From: an uncultured Prevotella sp.
GTDB taxonomy: Bacteria > Bacteroidota > Bacteroidia > Bacteroidales > Bacteroidaceae
DNA length: 22,788 nucleotides
Direction: 5' to 3'
Assembly (NCBI GenBank): GCA_934120735.1
Contig: CAKOVA010000032.1
Span: 1-22,788 of the forward strand
Shown: positions 1-7,636 of the stretch, piece by piece
Layout: the number at the start of each line of letters is the position of its first letter
Numbering within the stretch: the stretch's first letter is position 1
Translations under genes and position numbers: made by a program
Notes under the pieces: model-generated
Database searches by the model: none
Seen by the model: only the letters and a program-made list of their open reading frames with translations
Told to the model about the DNA's origin: nothing

Positions 1-75
1 ACACAATACACTCTTGTCTACTGGCAAATGGTACTGTGCAAACAAGGCTTTCGCCTGATATTCATGAACCTTCAT
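1..75 (-). CDS. sucC: Succinyl-CoA synthetase beta subunit, N-terminal fragment (runs off the window)
   Basis: Only the first 25 codons are present, read on the minus strand from an ATG at 75-73. The peptide starts MKVHEYQAKALFAQYHLPVD, which matches the highly conserved N-terminus of the ADP-forming succinate-CoA ligase beta subunit (xxHEYQAKxLFxxYGxPV), the start of its ATP-grasp domain. The enzyme interconverts succinyl-CoA and succinate with formation of ATP in the cytoplasm, together with the alpha subunit SucD. The remainder, and presumably sucD, lies to the left of the window. A Bacteroidetes-type promoter sits about 40 bases upstream of the start (114-148). The short length limits the evidence, but the motif is distinctive. 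Confidence 0.82.
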   Translation of the reverse strand, partial: MKVHEYQAKALFAQYHLPVDKSVLC

Positions 76-113
76 GGTAAATTAATTAGTTAGTAATTTG
101 ATTTGTTTATGTT

Positions 114-148
114 GCAAATATACTGTTTTTTTTGTGTACGATGACAAA
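114..148 (-). promoter_or_regulatory. Predicted sucC promoter (Bacteroidetes sigma type)
   Basis: On the minus strand a TATATTTGC box (122 down to 114) fits TAnnTTTGC. A TTTG (148 down to 145) lies 22 bases upstream as the -33 element. Initiation would fall near 107, giving a leader of about 30 bases before the sucC ATG at 75. Confidence 0.55.
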
Positions 149-341
149 AAAGGATAAAAATCACAACTCGAAATGTTAACGATTTAAAATGACGGGGACA
201 TTGGCCGTGGCAAAATCGTAGACGGTGGTAAATTTTCCGCCCAAAATTAAACTTTATTGCGTCTTAAACATCCTATGTAATAGGAATGTCACCATGGAGA
301 TTACAACATGGCCGATGAGAAAGGTAAAAGAAACTAAACAC

Positions 342-3281
342 ATGAAGCGAATACTCCTCACCTTGCTGGCATTGATGATGATATCAATGGCCGCATGGAC
401 ACAAGAACGACAGATTACAGGAACACTGGTAGATAAAGAAACCAACGAGCCGATGACGCATGCCACGGTACAGTTGTTGAAAACAGACAGCACGTTTGTC
501 ACCGGAGTCGTATCTGACAAGCATGGTGCCTACACGTTAAAGGCTCCCGCCAACGGCAGGTATCTGCTCAAGCTGTCGAGCATTGGCTACATCACCAGCT
601 TCCAGAACATCCGCATAACAAAAAACGAGTCTGTGAAGGTGGGACAAACGGCCATGCGTACCGATGCCGTGATGCTGAAAGAGGCGCAGGTCACAGGGCA
701 GGCCATGAAGGTGGTGGTGAAGAAAGACACCTTCATCTACAACGCCTCGGCCTACCGCACGCCGGAAGGGTCGGTAGCCGAAGAACTGGTGAGGCGCATT
801 CCTGGCGCACAGGTAGACGACGATGGGAAGATTACCATCAATGGCAAGGAGGTGAAAAAGATTAAGGTGGACGGCAAAGAGTTCATGGTTGGCGACACCA
901 AAACTGCCATGAAGAACCTGCCCACCAATGCGATAGAAAAGATAAGGGCGTACGATGAGAAGAGCGACCTGACGCGCGTGACGGGCATTGATGACGGCAA
1001 CGAGGAGACGGTGCTTGACTTTGGTTTGAAACGCGGCATGAACAAAGGGATGATTAGCAACGTCGACCTGGCCGTGGGAACCAAAGACCGATATGCCGAG
1101 CGCCTCATGGCGGCTTATTTCAAAGACGGTCTGCGCATCATGACCTTTGGCAACGCCAACAACACCAACGACATGGGATTTGGGCACAGGGGAGGCTTTA
1201 GAAGAGGAAGAAACGGACTGAACGCCAACAAAATGGTGGGTCTTAACCTGAACTACGAAAAGAAAGACACGCTGAAAATAGACGGGAGCGTGCGCTGGAA
1301 CCACTCGAACAGTGACATCGGCACGAAAAACTCGTCAGAGAACTTCGTGAGTCGCGTGGGTTCGTTCTCCAACAGCATCAACCAGCAATATGGACGAAAC
1401 AACAGCTGGAATGCTAACATGCGAGTGGAATGGACGCCCGACACGCTGACCAACATCATGTTTCGCCCCAGGTTGAGTTATTCGACCAACGACGGGCGCA
1501 GCTGGAACCAGTCGGCATCGTTTAACGAAGACCCGTTTCTACATGCCAGCGACCCATTGGCAGCCGAATCGTTGGCCCAGATGGCGGCCGACAGTGTAGT
1601 GGTGAACAGGCGCGACCACAACGGCATTAGTTACGGTGAGAACAAGCGTTTCGGCGGAATGTTGCAACTGAACAGACGACTGGGAAACAAAGGTCGCAAC
1701 GTCACCTTGAGGGCTGACGCCCACTATAACGAGAGCGAAAACAACAACCTCACGATGAGCAACGTACATTTATATAAGGTGAAAAATGCGCTGGGCAACG
1801 ACTCAACCTACCAAACCAACCGCTACAACCTCACACCGTCTAAGAACTGGAACTACAGCGTGCAGGCAACCTACAGCGAACCGCTGTGGAAGGCCACGTT
1901 TTTGCAACTGAGTTACAAGTTCAACTACAGCTATAGCAAGAGCGACCGCTCTACCTACGACTTCAGCAACTTGGGCGAGGACTTCTTCGCTGGCCTTAGT
2001 CCTGTGTACCGCAACTGGAACAGTTATCTGAGTAGATTGGAACATCCCTACGAAACGTATCTGGATGAAGACCTGAGTAGATTCTCGCAATACCAAAATT
2101 ATACGCACGAGGTGAACCTGGGTTTCCGCATGATTCGCACCAAGTACGACTTCAACGTGGGACTGATGGTACAGCCGCAGAAGTCGAAATTCACCCAGCG
2201 CTATCAAGGAGTGGATGCCGACACAACCCGCACCGTGACCAACATGACGCCCACCCTGGACTTCCGTTACCGCTTCTCGGACGTGAGCAACCTGCGCATC
2301 AACTACCGAGGCTACACCACGCAACCGGGTATCTCAGAACTGTTGGACATCTATGACGACAGCGACCCCTTGAATATCTCCAGGGGAAACCCAGGACTGA
2401 AACCATCGTTCACCAACAGCTTCCGACTGTTTTACAACAATTACATCAACAACCATCAGCAAGGCATCATGGGCTATCTGCACTATGGCAACACGCGCAA
2501 CAGCATTAGCCGAAAGGTGACCTACGATGAGAAAACGGGTGGAAGAACAACGCGGCCTGAAAACATCAACGGCAACTGGAATGCCAATGGCGGACTGATG
2601 TACAACTGCTCGATTGACACTGCGGGAGTGTGGAACATCAACACGTGGACCTCTCTGGGCTACAATAACCGTGTGGGGTATGTCAGCCTCAACCGCAACG
2701 CCGACTCGCAGAAGAACACCACACGGTCGCTATCGGTTAACGAGCGGCTGGGGATGAGCTTCCGCAACGAATGGCTGGAAGTAGAGCTGAATGGATCGCT
2801 GAACTATGACCACTCGCGCAACCAACTGCAAAAACAGAGCAATCTGGACACATGGCGCTTTTCATACGGAATCAACGTGAACCTGACGGCTCCGTGGGGA
2901 ACCAGTCTGTCGACCGACTTGCATGAGAACAGTCGTCGTGGCTACAACGATCAGGCCATGAACACCAACGAGCTGGTGTGGAACGTGCAGTTGTCGCAGA
3001 GTTTGCTCAAACAGCGCAACCTCACGCTGTCGTTGCAGTTCTACGACATCCTGAACAACCAGAGCAATTTCAGCCGATCCATTGATGCCATGCAACGCAG
3101 CGACACCGAATGCAACAGCATCAACAGCTATGCCATGCTGCACGTGATTTATCGACTGAACATCTTTGGCGGCCACCAGGCACGTCAAGGCATGCGCGAA
3201 AGAGGAGGTTTCTTTGGTAGTCCGCACCGGGGCTTCGGCGGTAGGGGCAACAGAGGCGGTCATGGCGGCAGACACTGGTAG
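342..3281 (+). CDS. Outer-membrane beta-barrel protein, TonB-receptor-like, with carboxypeptidase-regulatory-like domain
   Basis: The 979-residue protein begins with a signal peptide (residues 1-21, MKRILLTLLALMMISMAAWT). A carboxypeptidase-regulatory-like beta-sandwich follows (about 23-105, ITGTLVDKETNEPMTHATV), then a plug-like segment (about 125-230, with RRIPGAQVDDDGKITINGKEVK) and a long Asn/Tyr/Arg-rich region of alternating strands typical of the OMP_b-brl_3 family. No SusD partner is adjacent, so the substrate is unknown and a polysaccharide-utilisation role is not supported. The start at 342 is chosen over an in-frame GTG at 225 because it places the signal peptide at the N-terminus. 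The last 37 residues are an unusual Gly/Arg/His-rich tail. The gene converges on purN across a palindromic repeat array. Confidence 0.85.
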   Translation: MKRILLTLLALMMISMAAWTQERQITGTLVDKETNEPMTHATVQLLKTDSTFVTGVVSDKHGAYTLKAPANGRYLLKLSSIGYITSFQNIRITKNESVKVGQTAMRTDAVMLKEAQVTGQAMKVVVKKDTFIYNASAYRTPEGSVAEELVRRIPGAQVDDDGKITINGKEVKKIKVDGKEFMVGDTKTAMKNLPTNAIEKIRAYDEKSDLTRVTGIDDGNEETVLDFGLKRGMNKGMISNVDLAVGTKDRYAERLMAAYFKDGLRIMTFGNANNTNDMGFGHRGGFRRGRNGLNANKMVGLNLNYEKKDTLKIDGSVRWNHSNSDIGTKNSSENFVSRVGSFSNSINQQYGRNNSWNANMRVEWTPDTLTNIMFRPRLSYSTNDGRSWNQSASFNEDPFLHASDPLAAESLAQMAADSVVVNRRDHNGISYGENKRFGGMLQLNRRLGNKGRNVTLRADAHYNESENNNLTMSNVHLYKVKNALGNDSTYQTNRYNLTPSKNWNYSVQATYSEPLWKATFLQLSYKFNYSYSKSDRSTYDFSNLGEDFFAGLSPVYRNWNSYLSRLEHPYETYLDEDLSRFSQYQNYTHEVNLGFRMIRTKYDFNVGLMVQPQKSKFTQRYQGVDADTTRTVTNMTPTLDFRYRFSDVSNLRINYRGYTTQPGISELLDIYDDSDPLNISRGNPGLKPSFTNSFRLFYNNYINNHQQGIMGYLHYGNTRNSISRKVTYDEKTGGRTTRPENINGNWNANGGLMYNCSIDTAGVWNINTWTSLGYNNRVGYVSLNRNADSQKNTTRSLSVNERLGMSFRNEWLEVELNGSLNYDHSRNQLQKQSNLDTWRFSYGINVNLTAPWGTSLSTDLHENSRRGYNDQAMNTNELVWNVQLSQSLLKQRNLTLSLQFYDILNNQSNFSRSIDAMQRSDTECNSINSYAMLHVIYRLNIFGGHQARQGMRERGGFFGSPHRGFGGRGNRGGHGGRHW

Positions 3282-3299
3282 AGATTAGCGTTGCCAATC

Positions 3300-3466
3300 A
3301 AGTTAATGGGAGTTAACGGGAGTTAATGGGGAGTAAATAGAAGTTAACGGACATTAGCGTTACAAACAAGTGATTTATTTGCAAAGCTAATGTCCGTTAA
3401 CTCCCGCTAACTACAAGTTACTCCTATTAACTCCCCCTAACTCCAAGTTACTCCTGCTAACTCCTA
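3300..3466. repeat. Array 1: inverted 10-bp repeat array between convergent genes, with 17-bp perfect stem
   Basis: Units of about 10 bp related to GGAGTTAACG run rightward from the barrel gene (3300-3358). The same units run leftward, read on the minus strand, from the purN end (3466-3386). Both halves end in the identical 17-mer AGTTAACGGACATTAGC (3342-3358 on plus, 3402-3386 on minus), forming a perfect inverted repeat around a 27-base loop. Each convergent transcript would therefore carry same-sense repeats at its 3' end and could form a long imperfect hairpin, plausibly a bidirectional terminator. The purN stop codon TAG (3459-3457) lies inside a unit. Confidence 0.85.
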
Positions 3467-4092
3467 CTATTTTTACTATCTCCCAAGAATTCCTGAACGA
3501 CCTGCTCTATCACTTGCGGGAAATGCTGCATCTCCAGCTGGTGCTCTTTATCCGCAATATCGTCGACAGTGTCGGATGGGAGAAGTGGGGTGCGGAACTG
3601 AGCGATGACTTCTCCACCATCGCATACCGAACTAACCCAATGAACGGTGAAGCCTGTCTCGGTTTCGCCCGCGGCCTTCACCGCTTCGTGCACATGGTGT
3701 CCGTACATGCCCTTGCCGCCAAACATGGGCAGCAAAGCGGGATGCAGGTTAATCATGCGTCGGTGGTAAGTCTGAATGAGATAGTCGGGAATCATCAGCA
3801 AGAACCCAGCCAACACAATGAAATCGATGTGATGCTCATCGAGTATTTTCAGCACCTCATCGGCCTTGCCAAACTCGGCCTTGGACACGACAACGGTAGG
3901 AACGTTCAGTCTTTTGGCTCGCACCAAGGCGTAGGCATCTGACTTGTTGCTCAACACCAGCGCGACATGCACCAGCGGTGAATCTTGAAAATAGCGTATG
4001 ATGTTCTCGCAATTGGTACCGCTACCCGAAACAAAGATGGCAACGTTACAGGGGCGTGAGGAGGATGTAGTGGTGGTTGTTCGTTCTGTCAT
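3457..4092 (-). CDS. purN: Phosphoribosylglycinamide formyltransferase (GAR transformylase)
   Basis: The 211-residue cytoplasmic enzyme transfers a formyl group from 10-formyltetrahydrofolate to GAR in de novo purine synthesis. Family hallmarks are visible: the N-terminal nucleotide-binding strand with SGSGTN (about 23-28), the catalytic-site segment NLHPALLPMFGGKGMYG containing the Asn/His pair, and the later GGEVIAQ. The family usually begins close to the VAIFVSGSGTN strand, so the first 14 or so residues (MTERTTTTTSSSRP) are a Thr/Ser-rich extension. The same opening codons recur in the neighbouring S4 gene. The last residues (SKNSRS) and the TAG stop are encoded by repeat array 1. It is the last gene of the rplY-pth-S4-purN operon, 30 bases after the S4 stop. 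Confidence 0.95.
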   Translation of the reverse strand: MTERTTTTTSSSRPCNVAIFVSGSGTNCENIIRYFQDSPLVHVALVLSNKSDAYALVRAKRLNVPTVVVSKAEFGKADEVLKILDEHHIDFIVLAGFLLMIPDYLIQTYHRRMINLHPALLPMFGGKGMYGHHVHEAVKAAGETETGFTVHWVSSVCDGGEVIAQFRTPLLPSDTVDDIADKEHQLEMQHFPQVIEQVVQEFLGDSKNSRS

Positions 4093-4122
4093 GCTGTTAT
4101 CGTTTTTGGCACTTGCGCCTCA

Positions 4123-4587
4123 TTAATCGTCATCATCTTCATCCCATTCATCATCATCCCATCCAAAGAGAGCCGGACGGACGAAGGCATCCATGCTACG
4201 ACGGTCTTTCTTCGTGGGGCGTCCGGTTCCACGGGCACGGTCTACAAATCCACTGATGCGACTCATCTCCAACAGTTCGTACTGCTTGGCATCGGTGACA
4301 TTCTCGTAAATCTGTGGAATGAACTTAGCTCCCACCCGCTGTTCGATGGTCTTGAGCACCTTGAACGAATAGGTGATGGGCGGTTTCTTGACATCAATCG
4401 TTTCGCCGGGCTTGATGACATGACTCGGCTTCACGTTCACCCCATTAATGCTCACACGATTGTTCTTGCAAGCATCAGCAGCCAGCGTGCGAGTCTTGAA
4501 GATGCGAGCCGCCCAGAGCCACTTGTCAATGCGCGCCGAGCCGGTGTCCTTGACACGAAGGTTGGGAGTGGTGGTAGTTTCTGTCAT
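4123..4587 (-). CDS. S4-domain RNA-binding protein, Hsp15-like
   Basis: The 154-residue protein carries an S4 RNA-binding fold near the N-terminus (about 17-68): RIDKWLWAARIFKTRTLAAD followed by NNRVSINGVNVKPSHVIKPGE. In Hsp15 this fold recognises stalled 50S subunits carrying peptidyl-tRNA, which fits placement beside peptidyl-tRNA hydrolase and ribosomal protein L25. A basic stretch (GRPTKKDRR) precedes an extremely acidic tail (WDDDEWDEDDDD). The start at 4587 is supported by the S4 alignment. It opens with MTETTTTP, nearly the same as the opening of purN. It is separated from pth by a 99-bp nonamer array inside the presumed operon. The Hsp15 role is inferred from the family and was not tested by alignment. 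Confidence 0.88.
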   Translation of the reverse strand: MTETTTTPNLRVKDTGSARIDKWLWAARIFKTRTLAADACKNNRVSINGVNVKPSHVIKPGETIDVKKPPITYSFKVLKTIEQRVGAKFIPQIYENVTDAKQYELLEMSRISGFVDRARGTGRPTKKDRRSMDAFVRPALFGWDDDEWDEDDDD

Positions 4588-4591
4588 AGTG

Positions 4592-4690
4592 ATTATTGGG
4601 ATTATTGGGCCAATTAGGCCAATTAGGCCAATTAGGCTAATTGGGCTTATTAGCCCTATTGGCCTTATTAGCCTTATTAGCCCTATTGGC
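4592..4690. repeat. Array 2: eleven perfect-period 9-bp units between pth and the S4 gene
   Basis: Eleven consecutive nonamers fill the spacer without a gap: ATTATTGGG twice, CCAATTAGG three times, CTAATTGGG, CTTATTAGC, CCTATTGGC, CTTATTAGC twice, CCTATTGGC. Consensus is roughly CYWATTRGS. The left and right halves are approximate reverse complements. The centre forms a perfect hairpin (GGCTAAT at 4635-4641, 7-base loop, ATTAGCC at 4649-4655). The pth stop codon TAG (4685-4683) and its last Gln codon lie in the terminal unit. The array sits inside a co-directional operon, so it would be transcribed. Confidence 0.9.
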
Positions 4691-5267
4691 CCCCTTTCTT
4701 TTTCCCCTGTTGGTTAAACTGGTTCATGGTGATGTCGATGCCAGCCAGGACAAAGCTCTTGATGATTTCCACGGCGGTGTCGATGGCAGGCTGAAGAACC
4801 TGCATATCCGCCTCATCATAGTGACCGAGCACCCAGTCTACCTGTCCGCCACGCGGATACTCGTTGCCAATGCCCATGCGCAGACGGGGATAGTTCTGGC
4901 CGATGAGCTGCTGGATGTGCCCCAGTCCGTTGTGGCCGCCATTGCTGCCACTACCTTTGAGACGGAACTCGCCTAAGGGCAAGGCCACATCATCAGAAAC
5001 CACGAGCAAGCGCCGCTGGTCAATGTTTTCCTTGTTAAGCCAATAACGCACGGCGTTGCCACTGAGGTTCATAAACGTGGTGGGCTTGAGCAAGATGATT
5101 TTGCGACCTTTCAGACTGGTTTCGGCCACGAAGCCATAACGCTTATCCTCAAAAACGATATTGGACGCCTTGGCAAAAGCGTCCAATACCATAAATCCAG
5201 TGTTGTGGCGGGTTCCCGCGTATTCAGCACCCGGGTTTCCCAGACCACAAATCAAGTATTTGTCCAT
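4683..5267 (-). CDS. pth: Peptidyl-tRNA hydrolase
   Basis: The 194-residue cytoplasmic enzyme releases tRNA from prematurely dropped peptidyl-tRNAs. The sequence shows GLGNPG (Asn11), the catalytic-histidine motif TRHNTGF (His21), the FMNLSG substrate loop, the DDVALPLG segment with the conserved Asp, and [14 protein letters not shown]. Length is normal for the family. The C-terminus ends in a lysine-rich KKKGGQ, where the last codons and the TAG stop merge into the 9-bp array. The gene starts 31 bases after the rplY stop. Together with L25 and an Hsp15-like protein it forms a ribosome-rescue neighbourhood. Confidence 0.97.
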   Translation of the reverse strand: MDKYLICGLGNPGAEYAGTRHNTGFMVLDAFAKASNIVFEDKRYGFVAETSLKGRKIILLKPTTFMNLSGNAVRYWLNKENIDQRRLLVVSDDVALPLGEFRLKGSGSNGGHNGLGHIQQLIGQNYPRLRMGIGNEYPRGGQVDWVLGHYDEADMQVLQPAIDTAVEIIKSFVLAGIDITMNQFNQQGKKKGGQ

Positions 5268-5298
5268 TGATTAAACTATCGTGACTGTCACGGGCTGA

Positions 5299-5952
5299 TT
5301 AAGCCTCTGCTGGTGCAGCTTCGCCTTCGCTTTCGCCCTCAGCGGCTGCCTCGCCCTCTTCCTCTGTTTCTTGGCCAGTAGACAAGTTAGCGGCACGTGT
5401 CATCTTGACAGAGCATACCACGACATCCTTCGATGTAGCCATTTCCAGTCCTTCAAAATTCAGCTGGCCCACCTTGATGCTCTTACCAATTTTCAAGTTG
5501 GTAACGTCGATGTCCAGATGCTCTGGAATGCGCTGATAAGGAGCGGTAACGTTCACCTTGCGGATAGACAGGTTCATACGTCCGCCATCGCGTACACCTT
5601 GTGCCAGTCCAACCAATTTCACCGGAATACCGATGGTGATAGGTTTCTGGTCGTTCACAGCGTAGAAGTCAACGTGGAGCAGTGCGTCCGTCACAGGATG
5701 GAACTGCAGTTCTTTCAAAATAGCGGTATGACTTTCGCCATCAATGTTGAGGTTGATGACATAGATATGCGGTGTGTACACTACCTTACGCAACTCTGAC
5801 ATGGGAGCCGCGAAAGCCAATGCTTCCGGTTTGCCGTCAGCCTGTGCTGCACCGTAAAGGTTACAGGGCACGTAACCCTCTTTTCTCAATTGCTTAGAAG
5901 CTTTCTTTCCAAGGTCTTTACGCTTCTTACCTGATACATTAATCTCTTTCAT
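5299..5952 (-). CDS. rplY: 50S ribosomal protein L25 / general stress protein Ctc
   Basis: The 217-residue protein binds 5S rRNA in the large subunit. The N-terminal L25 domain (about 1-95) begins MKEINVSGKKRKDLGKKASK and contains HVDFYAVN. It is followed by the C-terminal beta domain of the longer TL5/CTC type (about 98-185) and a disordered acidic Glu/Ala-rich tail. This long form is usual in Bacteroidetes. The rplY-pth order is conserved in many bacteria. A strong promoter is predicted at 6129-6161, so the mRNA would start near 6122 with a leader of about 170 bases that contains hairpins and a possible short ORF. Confidence 0.96.
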   Translation of the reverse strand: MKEINVSGKKRKDLGKKASKQLRKEGYVPCNLYGAAQADGKPEALAFAAPMSELRKVVYTPHIYVINLNIDGESHTAILKELQFHPVTDALLHVDFYAVNDQKPITIGIPVKLVGLAQGVRDGGRMNLSIRKVNVTAPYQRIPEHLDIDVTNLKIGKSIKVGQLNFEGLEMATSKDVVVCSVKMTRAANLSTGQETEEEGEAAAEGESEGEAAPAEA

Positions 5953-5984
5953 AATGTGTTACTCTAAATTAAGTTGTTGAACAT

Positions 5985-6068
5985 TCATTGCCTTAATTCG
6001 CCATCACACAGAGACGCAGGAATCTCCTGCTTGGCCGATGCCGCCAATAAGAGCGGCAGGCGGAACAT
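5985..6068 (-). CDS. Candidate 27-codon leader ORF upstream of rplY
   Basis: In the predicted rplY leader an ATG at 6068-6066 follows the Shine-Dalgarno-like minus-strand tract GGAGGGGAGCG directly. It opens a 27-residue frame starting MFRLPLLLAASAKQEIP and ending at a TGA (5987-5985), 32 bases before the rplY ATG. The frame overlaps both leader hairpins, so translation would melt them. No homologue is recognised and the amino-acid sequence gives no function. It may be a regulatory upstream ORF or chance. Confidence 0.25.
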   Translation of the reverse strand: MFRLPLLLAASAKQEIPASLCDGELRQ

Positions 6069-6128
6069 CGCTCCCCTCCCCTCTTTCACGACTTGCGTCG
6101 GCGTCACTGATGCGCTCAAAAAAGCGCT

Positions 6129-6161
6129 GCAAAGTTACTTGAATTATCTGAGATATGCAAA
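6129..6161 (-). promoter_or_regulatory. Predicted promoter of the rplY-pth-S4-purN operon
   Basis: On the minus strand TAACTTTGC (6137 down to 6129) matches TAnnTTTGC exactly. TTTG (6161 down to 6158) lies 20 bases upstream as the -33 element. This is among the best promoter matches in the window. Confidence 0.65.
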
Positions 6162-6198
6162 GTTTCTGTAAAAAATTGCTATTATCAAGATAGATTGC

Positions 6199-6230
6199 TT
6201 GCAAGTCATGTAAAAAAAGGCTACATTTGC
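6199..6230 (+). promoter_or_regulatory. Predicted promoter of the nusB operon
   Basis: TACATTTGC (6222-6230) matches the -7 element, with TTG (6199-6201) 20 bases upstream. Initiation near 6237 supports the nusB ATG at 6257 and excludes the in-frame TTG at 6227, which lies inside the promoter. Confidence 0.6.
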
Positions 6231-6256
6231 ATGACAAATATAGAAAGAAAACAAGG

Positions 6257-7258
6257 ATGATCAATCGCGAAATAATCAGGACCAAGATAGTCCAGTTAAC
6301 CTACGCATACTATCAGAATGGCAATCACAACATGGATAACGCAGAGAAAGAATTGCTTTTCTGCCTCTCCAAAGCATACCATTTGTACATCTATCTGCTC
6401 CAACTCATCGTGGCCATCTCGCGTGAAGAGCGACACAGAGTGGAGATTAACACACAGAAAGCCGAAAGGGAAGGAACGGAGATGCCTTCACAAAAGTTCG
6501 CCTTCAACAAGTTTGCCGTTCAACTGGAAGAGAACAAAATGCTCAACGACTTCATCGAAGAGCAGAAACTAACCTGGGATGACGACGTTGAGTTCATTAG
6601 AAAGATATGCAACCAGATTGAGCAGTCGGAAACCTACCAAGCATACATGGCCGACACGGACGATAGTTATGAGGCCGACCGCGAGGTATGGCGCAAGCTG
6701 TACAAACAGCTCATTCAGGATAATCCCGAATTGGATGCCCTGCTCGAGGAGAAGAGTCTCTACTGGAACGATGACAAAGAGGTGGTAGATACCTTCGTGC
6801 TGAAAACCATCAGGCGGTTCGAACAGGCCAACAAGGCCGATCAGGAAATCTTGCCCGAATACAAGGACCCGGAAGACCGCAACTTCGCCACCAAACTCTT
6901 CCGCGCCACCATCCTCAATGCCGACACCTACCAGCTGTACATGAGCGAGACCAGCCGCAACTGGGACTTCTCACGGTTGGCCTACATGGACGTGGTCATC
7001 ATGCAGATTGCCATCGCCGAGATGCTCACGTTCCCGAACATCCCCGTCTCGGTGACGATTTACGAATATGTCAACCAGGCCAAGCGTTACAGTACCACAA
7101 AGAGCGGCGGATATATCAACGGCATGCTCGACGCCATCGCACGTCACCTCATCTTGACAGGCAAGATGCTCAAACCCATGCTCGAACTTAAGCAGCGCCG
7201 GTCTTCCAAGAATGAGGAAACCCCTAACACAGAGCAACTGGCAGAAGAACAAGAATAG
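6257..7258 (+). CDS. nusB: Transcription antitermination factor NusB, long Bacteroidetes form
   Basis: The 333-residue protein has a C-terminal NusB domain (about 209-300: RNFATKLFRATI, DFSRLAYMDVVIMQIAIAEM, VSVTIYEYVNQAKRYS, SGGYINGMLDAIARH). NusB with S10 binds boxA RNA in rRNA leaders and prevents premature termination. The classic protein is about 140 residues; the extra charged helical N-terminal half is typical of Bacteroidetes homologues. The start at 6257 follows AAACAAGG and is consistent with the upstream promoter. It is the first gene of the nusB-yajC-ybbR-coaE-DUF5606 cluster, an order common in Bacteroidales. The 3' spacer before yajC carries a short AAATAC repeat. Confidence 0.93.
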   Translation: MINREIIRTKIVQLTYAYYQNGNHNMDNAEKELLFCLSKAYHLYIYLLQLIVAISREERHRVEINTQKAEREGTEMPSQKFAFNKFAVQLEENKMLNDFIEEQKLTWDDDVEFIRKICNQIEQSETYQAYMADTDDSYEADREVWRKLYKQLIQDNPELDALLEEKSLYWNDDKEVVDTFVLKTIRRFEQANKADQEILPEYKDPEDRNFATKLFRATILNADTYQLYMSETSRNWDFSRLAYMDVVIMQIAIAEMLTFPNIPVSVTIYEYVNQAKRYSTTKSGGYINGMLDAIARHLILTGKMLKPMLELKQRRSSKNEETPNTEQLAEEQE

Positions 7259-7306
7259 ACAAAATAGAAATACAAATACAAATACAAATTAATTAATCAA
7301 TCAAAT

Positions 7307-7624
7307 ATGACAACACTACTATTAGCTGCACAAGCAGCAGGCGGCGGAACAGGCATGCTCATCTTCATGGTAGCCATGCTGGCTATCATGTGGCTGTTCA
7401 TGATTCGTCCACAACAAAAGAAACAAAAGGAGATACGCAACTTCCAAAACGCTTTGCAGGAAGGCTCAAAGGTAATCATCAACGGCGGCATCTACGGCAC
7501 CGTGAAGCGCATTGACCTCACCACAAACAAAGTGGACGTGGAAATCGCGCGCGGCGTCACCGTACAGGTTGACCGCAACTTCCTTTATGCCGACGCAGCT
7601 TCGCAGAACACAACCAACGCTTAA
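7307..7624 (+). CDS. yajC: Preprotein translocase accessory subunit YajC
   Basis: The 105-residue protein has one N-terminal transmembrane segment (about 16-34, GMLIFMVAMLAIMWLFMIRP). It is followed directly by the family signature RPQQKKQKE and a small cytoplasmic domain with LQEGSKVIINGGIYGTVKRI. YajC associates with SecDF and the Sec translocon in the inner membrane. Length and motif are standard. It lies 48 bases after nusB and 12 bases before the YbbR-like gene, consistent with co-transcription. Confidence 0.95.
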   Translation: MTTLLLAAQAAGGGTGMLIFMVAMLAIMWLFMIRPQQKKQKEIRNFQNALQEGSKVIINGGIYGTVKRIDLTTNKVDVEIARGVTVQVDRNFLYADAASQNTTNA

Positions 7625-7636
7625 CCGCAATCGCAC

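Larger units (their letters stand above)
5953..6256. promoter_or_regulatory. Divergent promoter region with structured rplY leader
   Basis: This 304-base spacer separates rplY (minus) from nusB (plus). It contains the two divergent promoters listed separately. The rplY leader would span about 6122-5953. It includes a perfect 6-bp hairpin GCAGGA-atc-TCCTGC (6017-6031) and a second hairpin with GCCGC and GCGGC arms at about 6041-6058. There is also a purine-rich tract (minus-strand GGGGAGGGGAG, near 6070-6081) upstream of a short ORF. Confidence 0.6.

Noticed and set aside
225..341. Earlier start codon for the outer-membrane barrel protein
   Set aside because: The GTG at 225 would add 39 residues before an otherwise perfect signal peptide.
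537..2324. Long antisense frames inside the outer-membrane barrel gene
   Set aside because: They mirror the sense gene's codon pattern, show no domain or signal, and overlap a clearly supported protein.
4448..4717. Plus-strand frame encoding IRPIRPIR-type repeats
   Set aside because: It is the translation of the 9-bp array running antisense through the ends of pth and the S4 gene.
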